Source: Ochotona curzoniae
Taxonomy: Eukaryota > Chordata > Mammalia > Lagomorpha > Ochotonidae
Assembly: GCF_017591425.1 (NCBI RefSeq)
Contig: NW_024465777.1
Coordinates: forward strand, 1,922,001 to 1,986,000
Direction: 5' to 3'
Length of the DNA stretch: 64,000 bases
Both the position numbers and the translations under genes were made by a program. The notes below the pieces were generated by a model. The model made no database searches, was not told the origin of the DNA, and worked only from the letters and a program-made list of their open reading frames with translations. Shown here one piece after another: positions 22,032 through 33,423 of this stretch. Position 1 is the first letter of the stretch. The number at the start of each line of letters is the position of its first letter.

Positions 22032-22840
22032 ATGAATTGTCTTTAATGAATGGCCCAAGCAGCAAAGAATAAATCAGGAAGGCAGATGGCAAGTCCATTA
22101 GTTGTCATAGCCCAAGGGCAAAACAGAGCTGCCCACCCAGGAGCAACAGACTGATGGGTGCAGGTCCATAAGCGTCATCTCTGATTCCTAAACCCCAAAG
22201 CTCCTGAAAACCAAGATAGTGTTTCAGATGTTTCATCTGAGGAAACATCTGAACTGCCACCTGTGGCTTTGTGTGGGAACTCTGACGTGTCTGACTGTGG
22301 GTGAATTTTGCATGTGGAAGTCCCTGTGCCCCCAGGTGACTTTATAGAATCTGACAACTTCTGAATTCCCAGCCACAGGTGGCCACAAGGATAACAACCA
22401 TAAGACTCTACATGTCCCATCCGTTAGGTTTCTGCGGTGTTTCTAACACCCTAAGGTGTTGCTGGGAAGGTTCTATGATTATCAGCCCCTTGACATTCTG
22501 GTGACGGAGAGCAGAGGCTCAGCCAGGCTGGGGGATCCCCAGTCCTGCCATACAGCTGAGGTTCATGTTCAGCTAAATCCACACACAGCAGTCATGCACC
22601 CTTACACAAGAGTGTAACTCAAAGGCGTCACCAACAGACTTGAATATCATAGATTACTGAGCCAAACTGAACGCTTGAGACGTGGTCAGGTTAGTAGCCA
22701 TAACATAGGGGTGGGAGGAAGCTCCAACTGAGATCCAGAAAGATGAAGGGTGTGCCTAGGGCCTCAAGGCAGTCTGACGGGCACGAGAACAGTCCTTTCT
22801 CTGTTCAGCTGCTGACACCAGGGATCTCAGCAATCCGTGC
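22032..22840. other. Intergenic, nothing recognised
   Basis: Unique-looking sequence. No repeat or gene that I can name. Confidence 0.4.
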
Positions 22841-22844
22841 TGCA

Positions 22845-23070
22845 GCACCTAGTGAGGGTGCCGAGTGGGTACTTAAGATGCCTGCGCTGACACTGCAGGA
22901 TCTGGGTTTGAGACCCACCTCCGGCTTCCTGCTCCAGGTTCCTGTCCTCTGCTGGGGGAGACATGGACTATGTTCCTGGCTCCCAGCTTTGGCCCAGGAT
23001 GTTCTGGATAACTGAGAGATGAACTATTAGGGAAGTTTCTCTGTCTTTTAAATATGGAAAATCAATTTTG
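22845..23070 (+). mobile_element. Older SINE subfamily
   Basis: Forward copy with box B-like GGGTTTGAGACCCACC, CTTCCTGCTCCAGG, GTTCCTGGCTCCCAGC and a short TTTAAATATGG end. Confidence 0.6.
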
Positions 23071-23284
23071 AAAAATTGGTGTTCCTACTTGCAGACCTCC
23101 TGAAGAATGCAGCATTTAGAGCACACAGCTTTCGAGAGCTTTCAGGCAGCCCTTCCTCACCCTGCAAACTTACCTCCATGCTCACACAGAGTTTTGTTCG
23201 CCAACCATTTCATCAGAGCCTCAGTCCTATCTTCCCCGTCTTCTCTGAAGTCTTAGGTCAGGGTTCATGCCCCATTATTATATA

Positions 23285-23561
23285 TTTTAAATATCTGTTT
23301 ATTTAAAAGTAGAGTGGCAGAGAGAGGGAGACACATTCATCTGCTGCTTCTGCCAATGTCAAGCCAGGCCAGGCTGAAGCCAGAAGCCTCAAACTCTTCC
23401 TAGGTCCCCCAACATAAGTGGTAGGGGCCAAGAATTAGCAAGCACATGGGCACATTAGCAGCAAGGTGGATCAGAAGCAGAGCAGCCAGGATTCAAACCT
23501 GTGAGCCTACGGGATTCTGAGGTCTCAGGAATCGACTTAACCCACAGTGCCATAACACAGG
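23285..23561 (-). mobile_element. Older SINE subfamily
   Basis: Reversed copy: TGTTTATTTAAAAGTAGAG at the tail, AGAAGCAGAGCAGCCAGGATTC in the body, and TTAACCCACAGTGCCATAACACAGG at the head. Confidence 0.75.
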
Positions 23562-24236
23562 TACTATCATTTCTCTCTGTATGTTTCCCATTACCAGTTG
23601 GCCTGTGCAAAGTTAAACAAAGGTCAGCTTACAGATGTTCAGTTCCTGTCTTGGCAGGCTTCTGAGTGGCGCTCACCACCCTACTTGTCTCCCACTCATT
23701 CCTCAAGGCACTAACAGGTTGTCTTTCTTCCCACTGGGCCTCTCAAGCAGCTGGACAGAGTCCATCGCATTACCAGTGAGGCTGCAGCGCCACCACCGTT
23801 CTCGCATTCTCAGCCATATTTGGTAGTCGGCCATCCACCTCCTTTATATTCCTCTCGCACGGGTCAGTGCTGCTCCTGTTTCCCTGGGGTTCTACCCACA
23901 GATCTGCACTCTGATTTGACACTATGCATGCCTGGACCCATCTCCAAGCCTGTTTCTGATGGCTCCCAGGCAGAATGTCAAACTGTATTCAAATTCCTCC
24001 CTCACTGCTCTGGAACCCAGACATTCCTTATTTTCCAAGATGGATACTACTTCTCCAGTACTCTACCTACAAACCTGGGGGAGGTGGGGCATGGGCTCCT
24101 TTCCCTGCTCTCCAAGAGTCCCAACCCCTGCCGCGACCTTAGTAAATTAGCCCCCAAGAGAACACCTTGTCAACACTTGAAACATACCAGAATTCATCTG
24201 AGTGGTAACACGCATCTAAGGACGTCTGTTCCTAAG
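23562..24236. other. Intergenic, nothing recognised
   Basis: Pyrimidine-rich on the plus strand. A 170-codon forward open frame (23820-24332) runs into the following SINE and shows no known domain, so it is not called. Confidence 0.4.
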
Positions 24237-24237
24237 G

Positions 24238-24498
24238 GTGGGCACAGGCATAGCGGGTTAAGGCACCGCTTGGGACATCCACAACCCATATCAGAGTGCC
24301 AGTTTGAGTCCTGGCTTTTCTGCTTCCAATGAATCTTCCTACCTTTGAGCCTAGGAGGCAGCTGATGATGGTTCAGGTATGTGGGTTCCTGCCAACCACC
24401 TGGGAGACCCAGATGATTGCCGGCTTTTGGCTTTGGCCCAGCTGAACCCAGGCTACTGCGAGAATTCAGAACTCCAGAATCAGTGGATAGAACACACC
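24238..24498 (+). mobile_element. Older SINE subfamily
   Basis: Forward copy with GGGCACAGGCATAGCGGGTTAAGGC (box A region), GTTTGAGTCCTGG (box B) and CACCTGGGAGACCCAG. Confidence 0.7.
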
Positions 24499-24500
24499 TG

Positions 24501-24770
24501 CTGGGGCCAGTGCTGTGGGTTCAGTGGATAACCACCAGAGCAGCACCGGCATCCCATAGGGGTGCATTTTAGTCTCAGCTGCTTCATTCCCGATAGCGCT
24601 CCCTTCTAGTGTGCCTGAGAAATCAGCGGAAGATGGCTGATGTACTTAGGCCCCTGGCACTTATGTGGGAGGCCTGAAAGAAATTCCTGGCTCTGGGCTT
24701 TGGACAAGCACAATTCCACAATTTGGGAAGTGAACCAGCAGGCAGAAGATCCGTCTCCATCCTAATTCTT
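24501..24770 (+). mobile_element. C-type SINE, older form
   Basis: Forward copy directly after the previous one: CTGGGGCCAGTGCTGTGGG head, GGCATCCCATAGGGGTGC, and AGTGAACCAGCAGGCAGAAG. It ends in the AT/CA-rich stretch that follows. Confidence 0.75.
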
Positions 24771-24777
24771 TTAAAAA

Positions 24778-24862
24778 ATACCATAATATATAATTACATA
24801 CATATATATATGCACACACACATTCCATGTTTGTTACACATAATAAACATATATGAAACTAT
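24778..24862 (+). repeat. AT/CA-rich simple sequence
   Basis: Short runs such as CATATATATATGCACACACACA sit where the tail of the preceding SINE would be. Confidence 0.6.
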
Positions 24863-24889
24863 AAACACTACTGAGCATCAAGAGTCAGT

Positions 24890-25138
24890 GTGTTTTTTTT
24901 TTTTTAAGACTTACTTGGAAAAGAGTTAGAGAGATCTTCCATCCACTGGTTCACTCCCAAACGACCACCAATCCTAGGGCTGGGCCAAGTTGAAGCCAGG
25001 GGCTTCTTTCAGGTCTTCCCCATGGATGCAGAAATCTCAAGAACAGGAGCCATTTTCTGTTGCTTTACTGGGAACATTAGCAGGGAGTTAAGTGGGAAAT
25101 CGAACAGCTGGGAATTAACCAGTGCTGCCTACCACACG
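24890..25138 (-). mobile_element. Older SINE subfamily
   Basis: Reversed copy with a T-run, AAGACTTACTTGGAAAAGAG, CTTCCATCCACTGGTTCACTC, and AACCAGTGCTGCC near the damaged head. Confidence 0.65.
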
Positions 25139-25236
25139 GAATACGGCTGACCTGTGCAATCCAGGATATTGTAGAATCAATGGGGGCCTGCTAGATGCGC
25201 CTTGCCGGAGGTAGCTGGCTGCATGTCGCAAGAACG

Positions 25237-25461
25237 TCGAGTACGGGCCGATACTATGCCGATCCGAAGCCAGGAGCCTCTTCCGGGTCTCCCACGCGGG
25301 TGCAGGTTCCCAAGGCTTTGGGCCATCCTCGACTGCCTTCCCGGGCCACAGGCAGGGAGCTGGAAGGGAAGCGGGGCTGCCAGGATTAGAACCGGTGCCC
25401 ATATGGGATCCCGGGCGTGCAAGGCGAGGACCTTTAACCACTTGCGCCACCGCGCCAGGCC
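25237..25461 (-). mobile_element. C-type SINE, 3' part replaced
   Basis: A very well-kept head and middle (GCCGATCCGAAGCCAGGAGC to CGCCACCGCGCCAGGCCC). The last third of the SINE, including the CT block and A-tail, is absent. In its place, at about 25,183-25,236, is CpG-containing sequence of unknown origin with CGCCTTGCCGGAGG and AACGTCGAGTACGG. Confidence 0.8.
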
Positions 25462-25536
25462 CATGATGTCTGTTTTAGTAAGTAACGTATTATGCAGCAA
25501 TAGACAATAGTCCCTAAAACACATAAAAACCTGTTC

Positions 25537-26800
25537 AATGGAGCTGGTGCTGTGGCATAGCATGTTAAGCAGTAGGTATTCCAGTTGGGTGCCAGCTGCT
25601 CCATTTCAGAGCCTGCTCCCTGCTAACGCGCCTTGGAAACCAGTGGAGGATGTCTCAAGAGCTTGGACCCCTACACTCACATGGGAGACCAGGAAGAAGC
25701 TCCTGAATCCCCTAAATCCTGCCTTGTAGGATCCAAGGTCATCGGAACGACAACCAGGAGCACTGAGCGGTCCGCAGAAACAGAACAATAATAAATTTCC
25801 TTCGGAACTAGGGAGAGGAGCTTTCTCTGGTCCTAGCCTGGTTCTGACTTTGGGTCCCCATCCTCTCTCGTAATGACCATCAGGATCACTCCAGAAACCC
25901 CTCAAAACAAACAAAAAATCTAGAATGGATAGAGAACAACAAGGAAGGCTTGGAATCAGAAAGGAAATGGTCAGTGGGGATGCACTTATAACTCACTGGG
26001 TGGGACACAAAGATTAGTTACTCCTCACTAGAGTATTGAAGATTTCTCTGCACACCCCTCCTAAAACTGTTCACCTAAACTGTTGACATATGTCTTGTTA
26101 TAGAGTTAGACTACCCGAAAAGCAGCCAGGTTCAGCAAAATCATGCTTCAATGCTATAAACTGCTAAATACTAAAATTAAAATAGACACGAGGCAGCTGA
26201 ATAGTAATCTATAGCCATTTTAAGGTGTATAGAACCTGGTTGTATATAAACTAATAAGTGAAATGTCAATGTAGAAGTCACAGGATGTGGTTCAGAACTT
26301 GCATTCTTTTTTTTTTTTTCTCTTTTTAACATATTGGTTACTCAATACTATGTCAACTAATTCCATAACGTTATAAATTGTTACTGATGTAATGTCGGGG
26401 CTTTTAATTGATCAGGATGATACTCTGCCGGCTCTACTTTCAGACCAGAGATGGTCTCCCCAAGAAACCATTGAACTTATCTGAACAATAAGATGCTGAA
26501 CTTTATGCTTGGTAGATGCCTGCAATGAAAGAATCTCAACTGAATTTGAACTGTGGTAATGCAACAAGGTGGAGGAATCCACGGGGGGGAGGGGTTGGGA
26601 AGGAGTGGAGGGAATCACAGTGCCTATAAAACTGTGTCACATAATGCAGTGTAATCAGTAAAAAAAAAAGAAGCAGCAGCAGCAGCTCCTGAATGCAGAA
26701 TGGCCCAGTTCAGGCTGTTGTAGACAATTTGGGGAGTGAATCAACAGATGGAAGTCCTCTGTCTCTCCCTCTCTGTAATTCTGCATTTCAAAAAAAATTT
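25537..26800 (+). mobile_element. SINE interrupted by a LINE-1
   Basis: The first part (25,537-25,708, head GGAGCTGGTGCTGTGGC to GAAGCTCCTGAAT) and the last part (26,684-26,800, from AGCTCCTGAATGCAG to CTCTGTAATTCTGCATTTC) are one forward C-type SINE. They are separated by the LINE-1 at 25,709-26,683. Confidence 0.85.
25709..26683 (+). mobile_element. 5'-truncated LINE-1 insertion
   Basis: A 975-bp retroposon flanked by the exact direct repeat AGCTCCTGAAT (25,698-25,708 and 26,684-26,694), inside a SINE. It has a G-rich tract (GGGGGGGAGGGGTTGGG) near its 3' end, as LINE-1 3' UTRs do, then TAATCAGTAAAAAAAAAAG and a short GCAGCAGC stretch. No ORF2 protein is readable, so only the 3' UTR appears to have been inserted. 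The LINE-1 call rests on the G-rich tract, poly(A), truncation and target duplication. Confidence 0.75.
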
Positions 26801-26804
26801 TTTT

Positions 26805-27126
26805 TAAAGATTTATTTTTATTACAAAGTCAGATATGTAGAGAGGAGGAAAGACAGAGAGGAAGATCTTCCATTCGATGATTCACTCCCCAAGTGAGCGC
26901 AATGACCAGTGCTACACCAATCCGAAGCCAGGAACCAGGAACTTCTTCCGGGTCTCCCACACGGGTGCAGGGTCCCAAGGCTTTGGGCCGTCCTTGACTG
27001 CTTTCCCAGGCCACAAGCAGGGAGCTGGACGGGAAGTGGAGCCACCAGGATTAGAACCAGCGCCCATATGGGATCCCAGGGCGTTCAAGGTGAGGACTTT
27101 AGCCACTAGGCCATGCCGCTGGGCCC
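26805..27126 (-). mobile_element. C-type SINE, full length
   Basis: Complete reversed young copy: TTTATTACAAAGTCAGATATG to CATGCCGCTGGGCCC. TCAAAAAA stands on both sides (about 26,788 and 27,127) and may be the target duplication. It lies immediately beyond the end of the interrupted forward SINE. Confidence 0.9.
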
Positions 27127-27273
27127 TCAAAAAATCTTTTTAAGCCTGTCCAATGTAACTCATAAAATTTTGTCCTGCAATCGTATCTACTGGGATGGAG
27201 AAAACAATTGCGTTTTGTGATAGGGTGAGCACTTCGTCTGCTCACACCCTCTGGGCCACATATTTTCCATACA

Positions 27274-27500
27274 GGAATGCCTGGCTCAAAGCACAGCTCT
27301 GCTTCCTACAATATGCATTCTGGAAGGCACCAGGTGATGGCTCAACTGAGTGACCCTGCCATGCATGTAGAGGAAACTGGATTGGGTTCCTGGTGCCCAG
27401 CTTCAGCCTGGCCCAGCCCAGCCTTTGCAGGCATTTGGGGAGTGAATTCGCCTGTGGTAGTTTTTAATCTTCTTCTCAAATTGAAAAGAAAAATCTGAAT
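27274..27500 (+). mobile_element. Older SINE subfamily, partial
   Basis: Forward blocks: GCCTGGCTCAAAGCACAGC, GGCACCAGGTGATGGCTC, GGTTCCTGGTGCCCAGC, TTTGGGGAGTGAATTC, and an A-rich end. Confidence 0.55.
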
Positions 27501-27867
27501 AATTTTGAAAAGTTCATGGTGTGAATAACCATGAATTATCAATCACTGTAGGAGAGTTGACAATTTCCTACTATGGGTTAAGGAAGAGGAGCCCTGAGGG
27601 TACAGGAGGTATTTTATGCAAACTGAGGATGCTGGACCTCCATGGAAGACTTGAACTTGTGACCTCAAGTGAGTGCCATGCAGGTACTAACTTACGTACT
27701 TAAAACGCAGACTCCTGCTGTCCTCCTTGCATTACTAGCCACACACTGTGGGTTTCAGGCCTTTTCTGCCTCAAAGTTCCCCTTATTCTCATGTTTCCTA
27801 TTCCTTTCATTTCGGGCAACACTGAGTCAAGCCAAACAGAAAAAGTGGCCAGTTGGGGAAAAAAAAA

Positions 27868-28178
27868 AATTTTTTTTTTTAAAGATTTTTTATTGAAAAA
27901 TAAGATTAACAGAGAGGGGAGATGATCTTTCATCCACTGGTTCACTCCCCAAATGGCCACAACAGCCAGAGCTGAGCCTATCCAAAACCAGGAGCTAGGA
28001 GCTTCTGGGTCTCCCACGCAGGTGTAGGTTCCCAAGGGCTTGGGCCATTTCCACTGCTTTCCCAGGCCATAAACAGGGAGTTGGATGGGAAATAGAGCAG
28101 CTAGGGCACAAACTGGTGCCCATACAGATGCCAGCACCTGAAGGTGGAGGATTAACCTGTTGAGTCAGCACACCAGCT
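27868..28178 (-). mobile_element. C-type SINE
   Basis: Reversed copy: TTTTTATTGAAAAATAAGATT to GTCAGCACACCAGCTC. It contains CCCAGGCCATAAACAGGGAG. Confidence 0.85.
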
Positions 28179-28434
28179 CTAAATCAATACCTTTTTAGAC
28201 AGACCAGATTGTGGCATTCCTAAAATATTTTGAGTGCTGACCAGGAAGGCCAGGGCCTTGTTGAAGTCCTGGCACAGCCTCTGGGTGGCAGAAGTAGTCC
28301 GATAAGCGACAGCTGACTCATGCCCCACTCTTTCAGGGCCTCAGGATTTGATCTTGTTTGCCCCACTGTCTTGGAATACATCTTTTCCACATACTTGTAA
28401 AATTCTGGTTTGTTTCAGCTATTTTCAAGAAATG

Positions 28435-28635
28435 CTGGGGTTGGTGTAGTGGGTAAAGCTGGGTGTTGGTCAAGCTCTTGCTAATGCGCCTGGTGCAAGT
28501 GCCTGGGCCTCTGCACCCACTTGGGAAATCGGAGAAGTTCCTGGCTTCGGACTTCTCATGTTCGGCCACTGCAGCCATTTGGGGGAATGAACCAGCAATT
28601 CTCTGTAACTCTGCCTTTCAAATAAATCAAAAGAA
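28435..28635 (+). mobile_element. SINE with internal deletion
   Basis: Forward: GCTGGGGTTGGTGTAGTGGG head, TGCACCCACTTGGGAAATC, and tail CTGCCTTTCAAATAAATC. The central block is missing. Confidence 0.7.
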
Positions 28636-28639
28636 ATCC

Positions 28640-29100
28640 TAATTTTTGCCTTTCTCTACCTGTCTCCTTCCCCCCACCCCCCGCCAAAATAAAATGCGAG
28701 GGATCTCTACATTTGACCCCCCATGATCCCTCACGTCTTTTTCTGGCATTACACTCACTTTTGCCCATCTAGTCTTCCTTACCCAACTGTGACTGGGGCT
28801 CTCTAGGTCCAATCTTAGCTGAATGGAGACGGAGTTCAGGAGTCCCGGTCTTGTTGACTCTTTCCATCTGCCTGTCGTGTCCTCAGTCACTGCAGTATGC
28901 AGTGTGCACCAAGGCCCTGTGAAAGCCACCCCCGCCCTCAAAAGGCCGCTTTCTGCACTGGACAGAGCTTGGGTGCAATCGCCTGGGTGCCTGCTGGAAA
29001 TGCAGTCATCAGTAGGACAGCCACTGCTAAGAAGGGCCAGGGCTGTTCCAGGGCGTATTCCCAATGGCGACGAAAACAAGTTCACACAGAACTGTGAATG
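28640..29100. other. Intergenic, nothing recognised
   Basis: No gene or repeat recognised. Overlapping open frames on both strands lack any known protein feature. Confidence 0.4.
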
Positions 29101-29104
29101 TGAA

Positions 29105-29515
29105 TGTTCGTGACTGCACTATTTCTAATACAAAAGCAGGGGGACCCAATGTTCATCCACTGATGGAGGGATGAACTGGTATAGTCCTACAATGGAAAAT
29201 TACTGTCATAAAGGAATGAAACGATGCATACTGTGTGAACCCTAAAAAACACTAAATGAAGGCAGTTATAAAAGCTTCATAATGTATATTGACATGAAAT
29301 GTCCAAAACAGGTAAATGGAAGAGATGCCGGGGGCAGGGAGACGGACAGGGGAAGATGAAGTAGTTTTATTTTTGGCCTAATGAAAATGTCCCAAATTCA
29401 GACATGGGTAACAGGTGAACAATTCTATCTGCTTAAAAAAGATGCATTTTTCCCATGCACTTATTTTTTTAAAGAGTTTCTTAGCATTGGGAGTACATTT
29501 CAATAAAACTTAGTT
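29105..29515 (+). mobile_element. Ancient L1M 3' end
   Basis: The order of blocks matches old mammalian L1M 3' UTRs as I know them: CACTATTTCTAATA, CCAATGTTCATCCACTGATG, ACATGAAATGTCCAAAACAGG, GATGCCGGGGGCAGGG, TTGGCCTAATGAAAATGT, and a final TTTCAATAAAACTT. It predates lagomorphs and is well decayed. Confidence 0.75.
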
Positions 29516-29576
29516 TTCAAAACAAGAAACTAAAATTTTTAGGCTGACTCCATTTTACCAAGATCTCCAGGTGATT

Positions 29577-29626
29577 CACTCTCACACACACACACACAAA
29601 ATCGCGCACGCGTGCACACACAAACA
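29577..29626 (+). repeat. CA microsatellite
   Basis: CTCACACACACACACACA followed by CGCGCACGCGTGCACACACA. It includes a short alternating CG/CA stretch of Z-DNA-prone type. Confidence 0.85.
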
Positions 29627-32549
29627 CTGAATTTGGACAAGCAGCAATCTAAAACATATATGGCTAAGATGACCCCTCTGGTAAATTTTATTCTTCACAG
29701 AATGGCTAACCTAATTTTCACCATTTCCTGTCACAGCTGCTTGAGATACACAATTAAATGACATTCATGTTGACACTGATTTTTCCCTCAAAAACCTGCA
29801 ATGTGGCAGTGTTGTGGGGACCTGCACTGTGCAGGTATTTCTTTAAATCTTCAATAGCACCAAGTCTACAGCAGGGGCTTCCACCCTTAACTAAGCCACC
29901 AATTCTAAAGCGGTGGTGACAACATATGTAAGATGAACAAAGGTAGTCTACTGCAAATGAGACAAGAAATACCCTCTCACTTCAGGAAACAATTTATTAG
30001 GAGCAAAGTCAGACTTACAAAAGTATAAAACACAGGACACAGAGGCGCAGTGGTTTCAAATGAACTATGAATACAACAGGGAGTAAATTACCTACCTGGG
30101 GTTCTCAGAGCAATTTTTCTTTCTACACAAAGCTTAAAATATCTGTATAGAATCTCAGTAAGTCACAGCAGTCATATTTTCTCATAACTTAGCAGATAAA
30201 AGGAAATATTCACATTCCAAACAGAGAGGGGAACCTGAGGGAGAAAGCACTATAACAGCACAGTGGGAGCTTCGGCTCCTGCGTCCCAGATCTGTGGAGG
30301 GCAGAACTGTCATCAGGTACAGCAAGGCTTGGGGTCACAAGATGAAGACCTTTCTACAAGACCTGACTCCTGAATATACACATTTAAAACTGTGAGGGAG
30401 GCACTTTCCCTCCTTAATTGAAAGTATGAATTTGGTATGCTTTCTGGGGAGCTCATACACCTGACACCTCAATTAACAGTACAAGCTCTGCAATTAGCTT
30501 GGTTTCAAGTTACTGGTTTCAGATCACAGTTTTGCAAATTTAGGCCAAGTTAGAGAACTTCTTTGCTTTAGTAACAGACTTTAATAACAGCACATACCTC
30601 TTAAGAAAGACATGAAGATTATAGCTATGTAAAACAAACGATGCTCAAAGAGTTTCATGGATTTATAAGATCGTTTATACAGTGCCAAAAATCTTGAAGT
30701 CCATGCATCCAAGGAATTTCCAAAGAGTTCACAAGAATTGTGTATCATGAAAAAGCTCTCTGTGGTTTTCAAAAATTCCTTGCACCAACAAGCTTTTAAT
30801 TCCATCTTCTCATGACCTGCTCTGATTATGTCAACAGCATAGAACCACACCCAGCATGTATAAACTACTTAGTGAATGTTACAAGCACACCCACACAGGC
30901 ACACAATCTCTCATGTAAAATTTCTCATATTCAGATTAGCATAGGGGTTACTGTAATGGGTTGTTGATGAAAAAATGGAATTAGTCTCATTTCCTATAAG
31001 GTGCTGGATTCGTCTTTATTGTGTTAATAATCACTAACTCCTGTGTCCATGGGGCTATTCCAGGGCCTGGCATAATTCCCATTACACAGGTGTGTAATAA
31101 ATGTGGAATGCTTTATTCCAGCAATTTGTTACCCATCTACAAAATCAGTATAGGTGTATGTTAACAGCATTAAAAGCCACAATTTACTTAAAATATTCGA
31201 TCTAATGCAGACTTGGTGTTGGCAGGACCTCAGCAGCACTTTGTCTATCAAGGGAGGGCCAGAATGCAAGCTGCCCCGAGAGCTGTCAGGGGTCTGAGCA
31301 CAGCACCACACGCCCCAGCACCCTGGTCTCGCTGCTGACAGCAGGGGACTAGCCCCGCCTTCTCTGTAACACGGAGCACACACCAAGTACGGGCAAGAGG
31401 TTTGGGAATCCAGAATAAAAAAGCTGCCCTTCTATCTGCAAGGGAGTAACTGGCTCTAAAATACCCACGAGTCCTTTTAAAAAACATACAACTCACTTAC
31501 CTTTTCAGTCTATTTTTAAAAAACATTAGAGACAGATGTTGGGCTTAGCTGGCAATTTCCACGCCCTCAGTGCTGTTCCTCTGTCTGCAGGTTTGGGAAT
31601 GCTAGAAAGGAATTCCTACTTTGCTTTGCTTTCTTCAGACGGCACTTTCCCTCAGATTTCTGCATTGGCTGGCTTCCATTTCAGCATCAGTCGCGACATC
31701 TTGAAGGTCAGATCCAGTCAACAGGGAAGGACATAACATTCAGTGATCTGGGCTTTGTTTTGTGCCTCACAACGCTTAGTAGGACTGAGTCATATCTTCA
31801 AGTATGTGGGAATGAACTGCAAGTTCTTTCCTTAATGAAAATCAGCTCTTACTCAAACTAAAGGGACTAGTTTGCTATGGTTTGGAATTTTCTGATTCTC
31901 TAACAAATGTTAAGTGGAAAAAGATGTCATTCTCACTAAGACAAAACACAAGCCCAGAAGGAGATGGAACCAAAAATACTAGGAAACTCTTCCAAGTGCT
32001 TTTTCAATTTGACAACTTCAAAGTGGGAATTTAACCTACACCATGAAGATCAGGAAAATAGTAAGCTTTATGCGATTAACAGTGTAAGCCTGAAATGGAA
32101 AAGTTAAAGCTTAGTTCATTCAAGAACTTACTTCTGCTGACAGCTGATAAAGTGACAGAACTAGGTCATCACTTTGGGGATGGAAATCAAGTGTAGTTAG
32201 ACAAAGGGAATTTGAAGGCTAATAAAATTTACATTTTAGGGGAATGAAAGGAAAGTCATGGCCACATTCTGACCATAAAACCAGGCAGTTATCCTTGCCA
32301 GAGAGGCTCCGGGTTCCAAACGACACATTCCTTCTCAAGGACTCATCCCATCGTCAGAGGCAATCCACACTGGAGATCATCTAAAAACATTTGCATTGCA
32401 ACAACTGTTCTCTACCTTAGTAACTAGAAAGGCAAAACGAAAGTTAGTACAAAAAACTACCTTCAGGGACAAGGGCAGAATACTAATGACAGATGAAACA
32501 AAAGCAGTGAAAAAATCGTGATCATGTCTGATTCCGAGTTTGCTTCTTT
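29627..32549. other. Repeat-poor intergenic block
   Basis: Nearly 3 kb of unique-looking, AT-leaning sequence with no SINE. There are no convincing exons. Several minus-strand GTAAGT-like matches occur (e.g. near 31,500), at about the rate expected by chance. Confidence 0.45.
29993..29998 (-). terminator. Candidate poly(A) signal, unassigned
   Basis: The minus strand reads GCTCCTAATAAATTGTTTCC, a canonical AATAAA, with a mildly GU-rich stretch beyond it. No upstream exon is identifiable, so it may be a chance hexamer. Confidence 0.25.
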
Positions 32550-32828
32550 CTTAATTTTCATTTTATTTGTAAGGCAGAGTCAGGCAAAGATCTTCTGTCT
32601 GCTGGTTCACCTCTCAAACTCCTCTAACAGCTAGAGCTGGGACAGGACAGAGCCAGGGCCTGGAACTCCCTCATGGCATCCCACAGGGTTGGCAGCAATC
32701 CATCTTCTGATGCATGCCAGGACGTGTATCAACAGGAAACTGCATCAGCTGGGACCTCAAGCAGGCACTCAGATATGGGATGTGACTATCCCAAACAGCA
32801 ACTTAGGCAGCTGCCAAACACCTGCCCC
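32550..32828 (-). mobile_element. Older SINE subfamily
   Basis: Reversed copy: TTTTCATTTTATTTGTAAGGC tail side, TCTGTCTGCTGGTTCACC, and CTGCCAAACACCTGCCCC head. Confidence 0.75.
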
Positions 32829-33069
32829 GAATTTACCACAAAACCACCCTCAAAATGTTTTTGAAATTCAAAGCATGACTGAAGCACACAATGTTTTTGG
32901 TTGGGCATTCATGGATGTAAGAAACACCATTGTAAGTGTAGGCATGTATTGTGCAGGAAGGAGCCAGGAGGCTGTGTATGCTCTCCAGGCGGGGGGAGGC
33001 GGGAGGCTTGGGCTGAAGGGGAGTAGGCTGCTTATGATGCCCATGTGCCCCATCTGAGCGCCTAGCTTA

Positions 33070-33241
33070 GACTCCAGGCTCCAGCTACCGATTCCAGCTT
33101 CCCGCTGAAGTGAACTGTAGGAGGCAGAAATGATGGGCTGATGCCATTCCAGCTGAGAGACCTGGACTGAGCGCCCCCGCCAGCCTAACAAAGGCATTTG
33201 ACAAAGTGAACCAGGAAAGGGAAACTCCTGTCCTTTCTGTG

Positions 33242-33276
<35 letters not shown>
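33070..33276 (+). mobile_element. SINE fragment with long A-tail
   Basis: Forward 3' part (CCAGCTTCCCGCTGAAG, GAGAGACCTGGACTGAG, AGTGAACCAGGAAAGGG) that ends in about 31 consecutive A residues at 33,246-33,276. Its 5' half is missing or decayed. Confidence 0.6.
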
Positions 33277-33277
<1 letters not shown>

Positions 33278-33423
33278 AGTAAGTATTCCACGCCAGAAAA
33301 ATCTAGGTATGAAAATAACCAATAACTGTGCTTGGTGCCATGACAGCTAATGCCAAGAGGGAGGACCCATGTTAGTTCTTACTTCACAAGCAGAAAGAGC
33401 ACAATAAAAAATTTTTTAAAATA

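Noticed and set aside
23820..24332. 170-codon forward open frame
   Set aside because: No recognisable domain, and it ends inside a SINE. Composition is plain.
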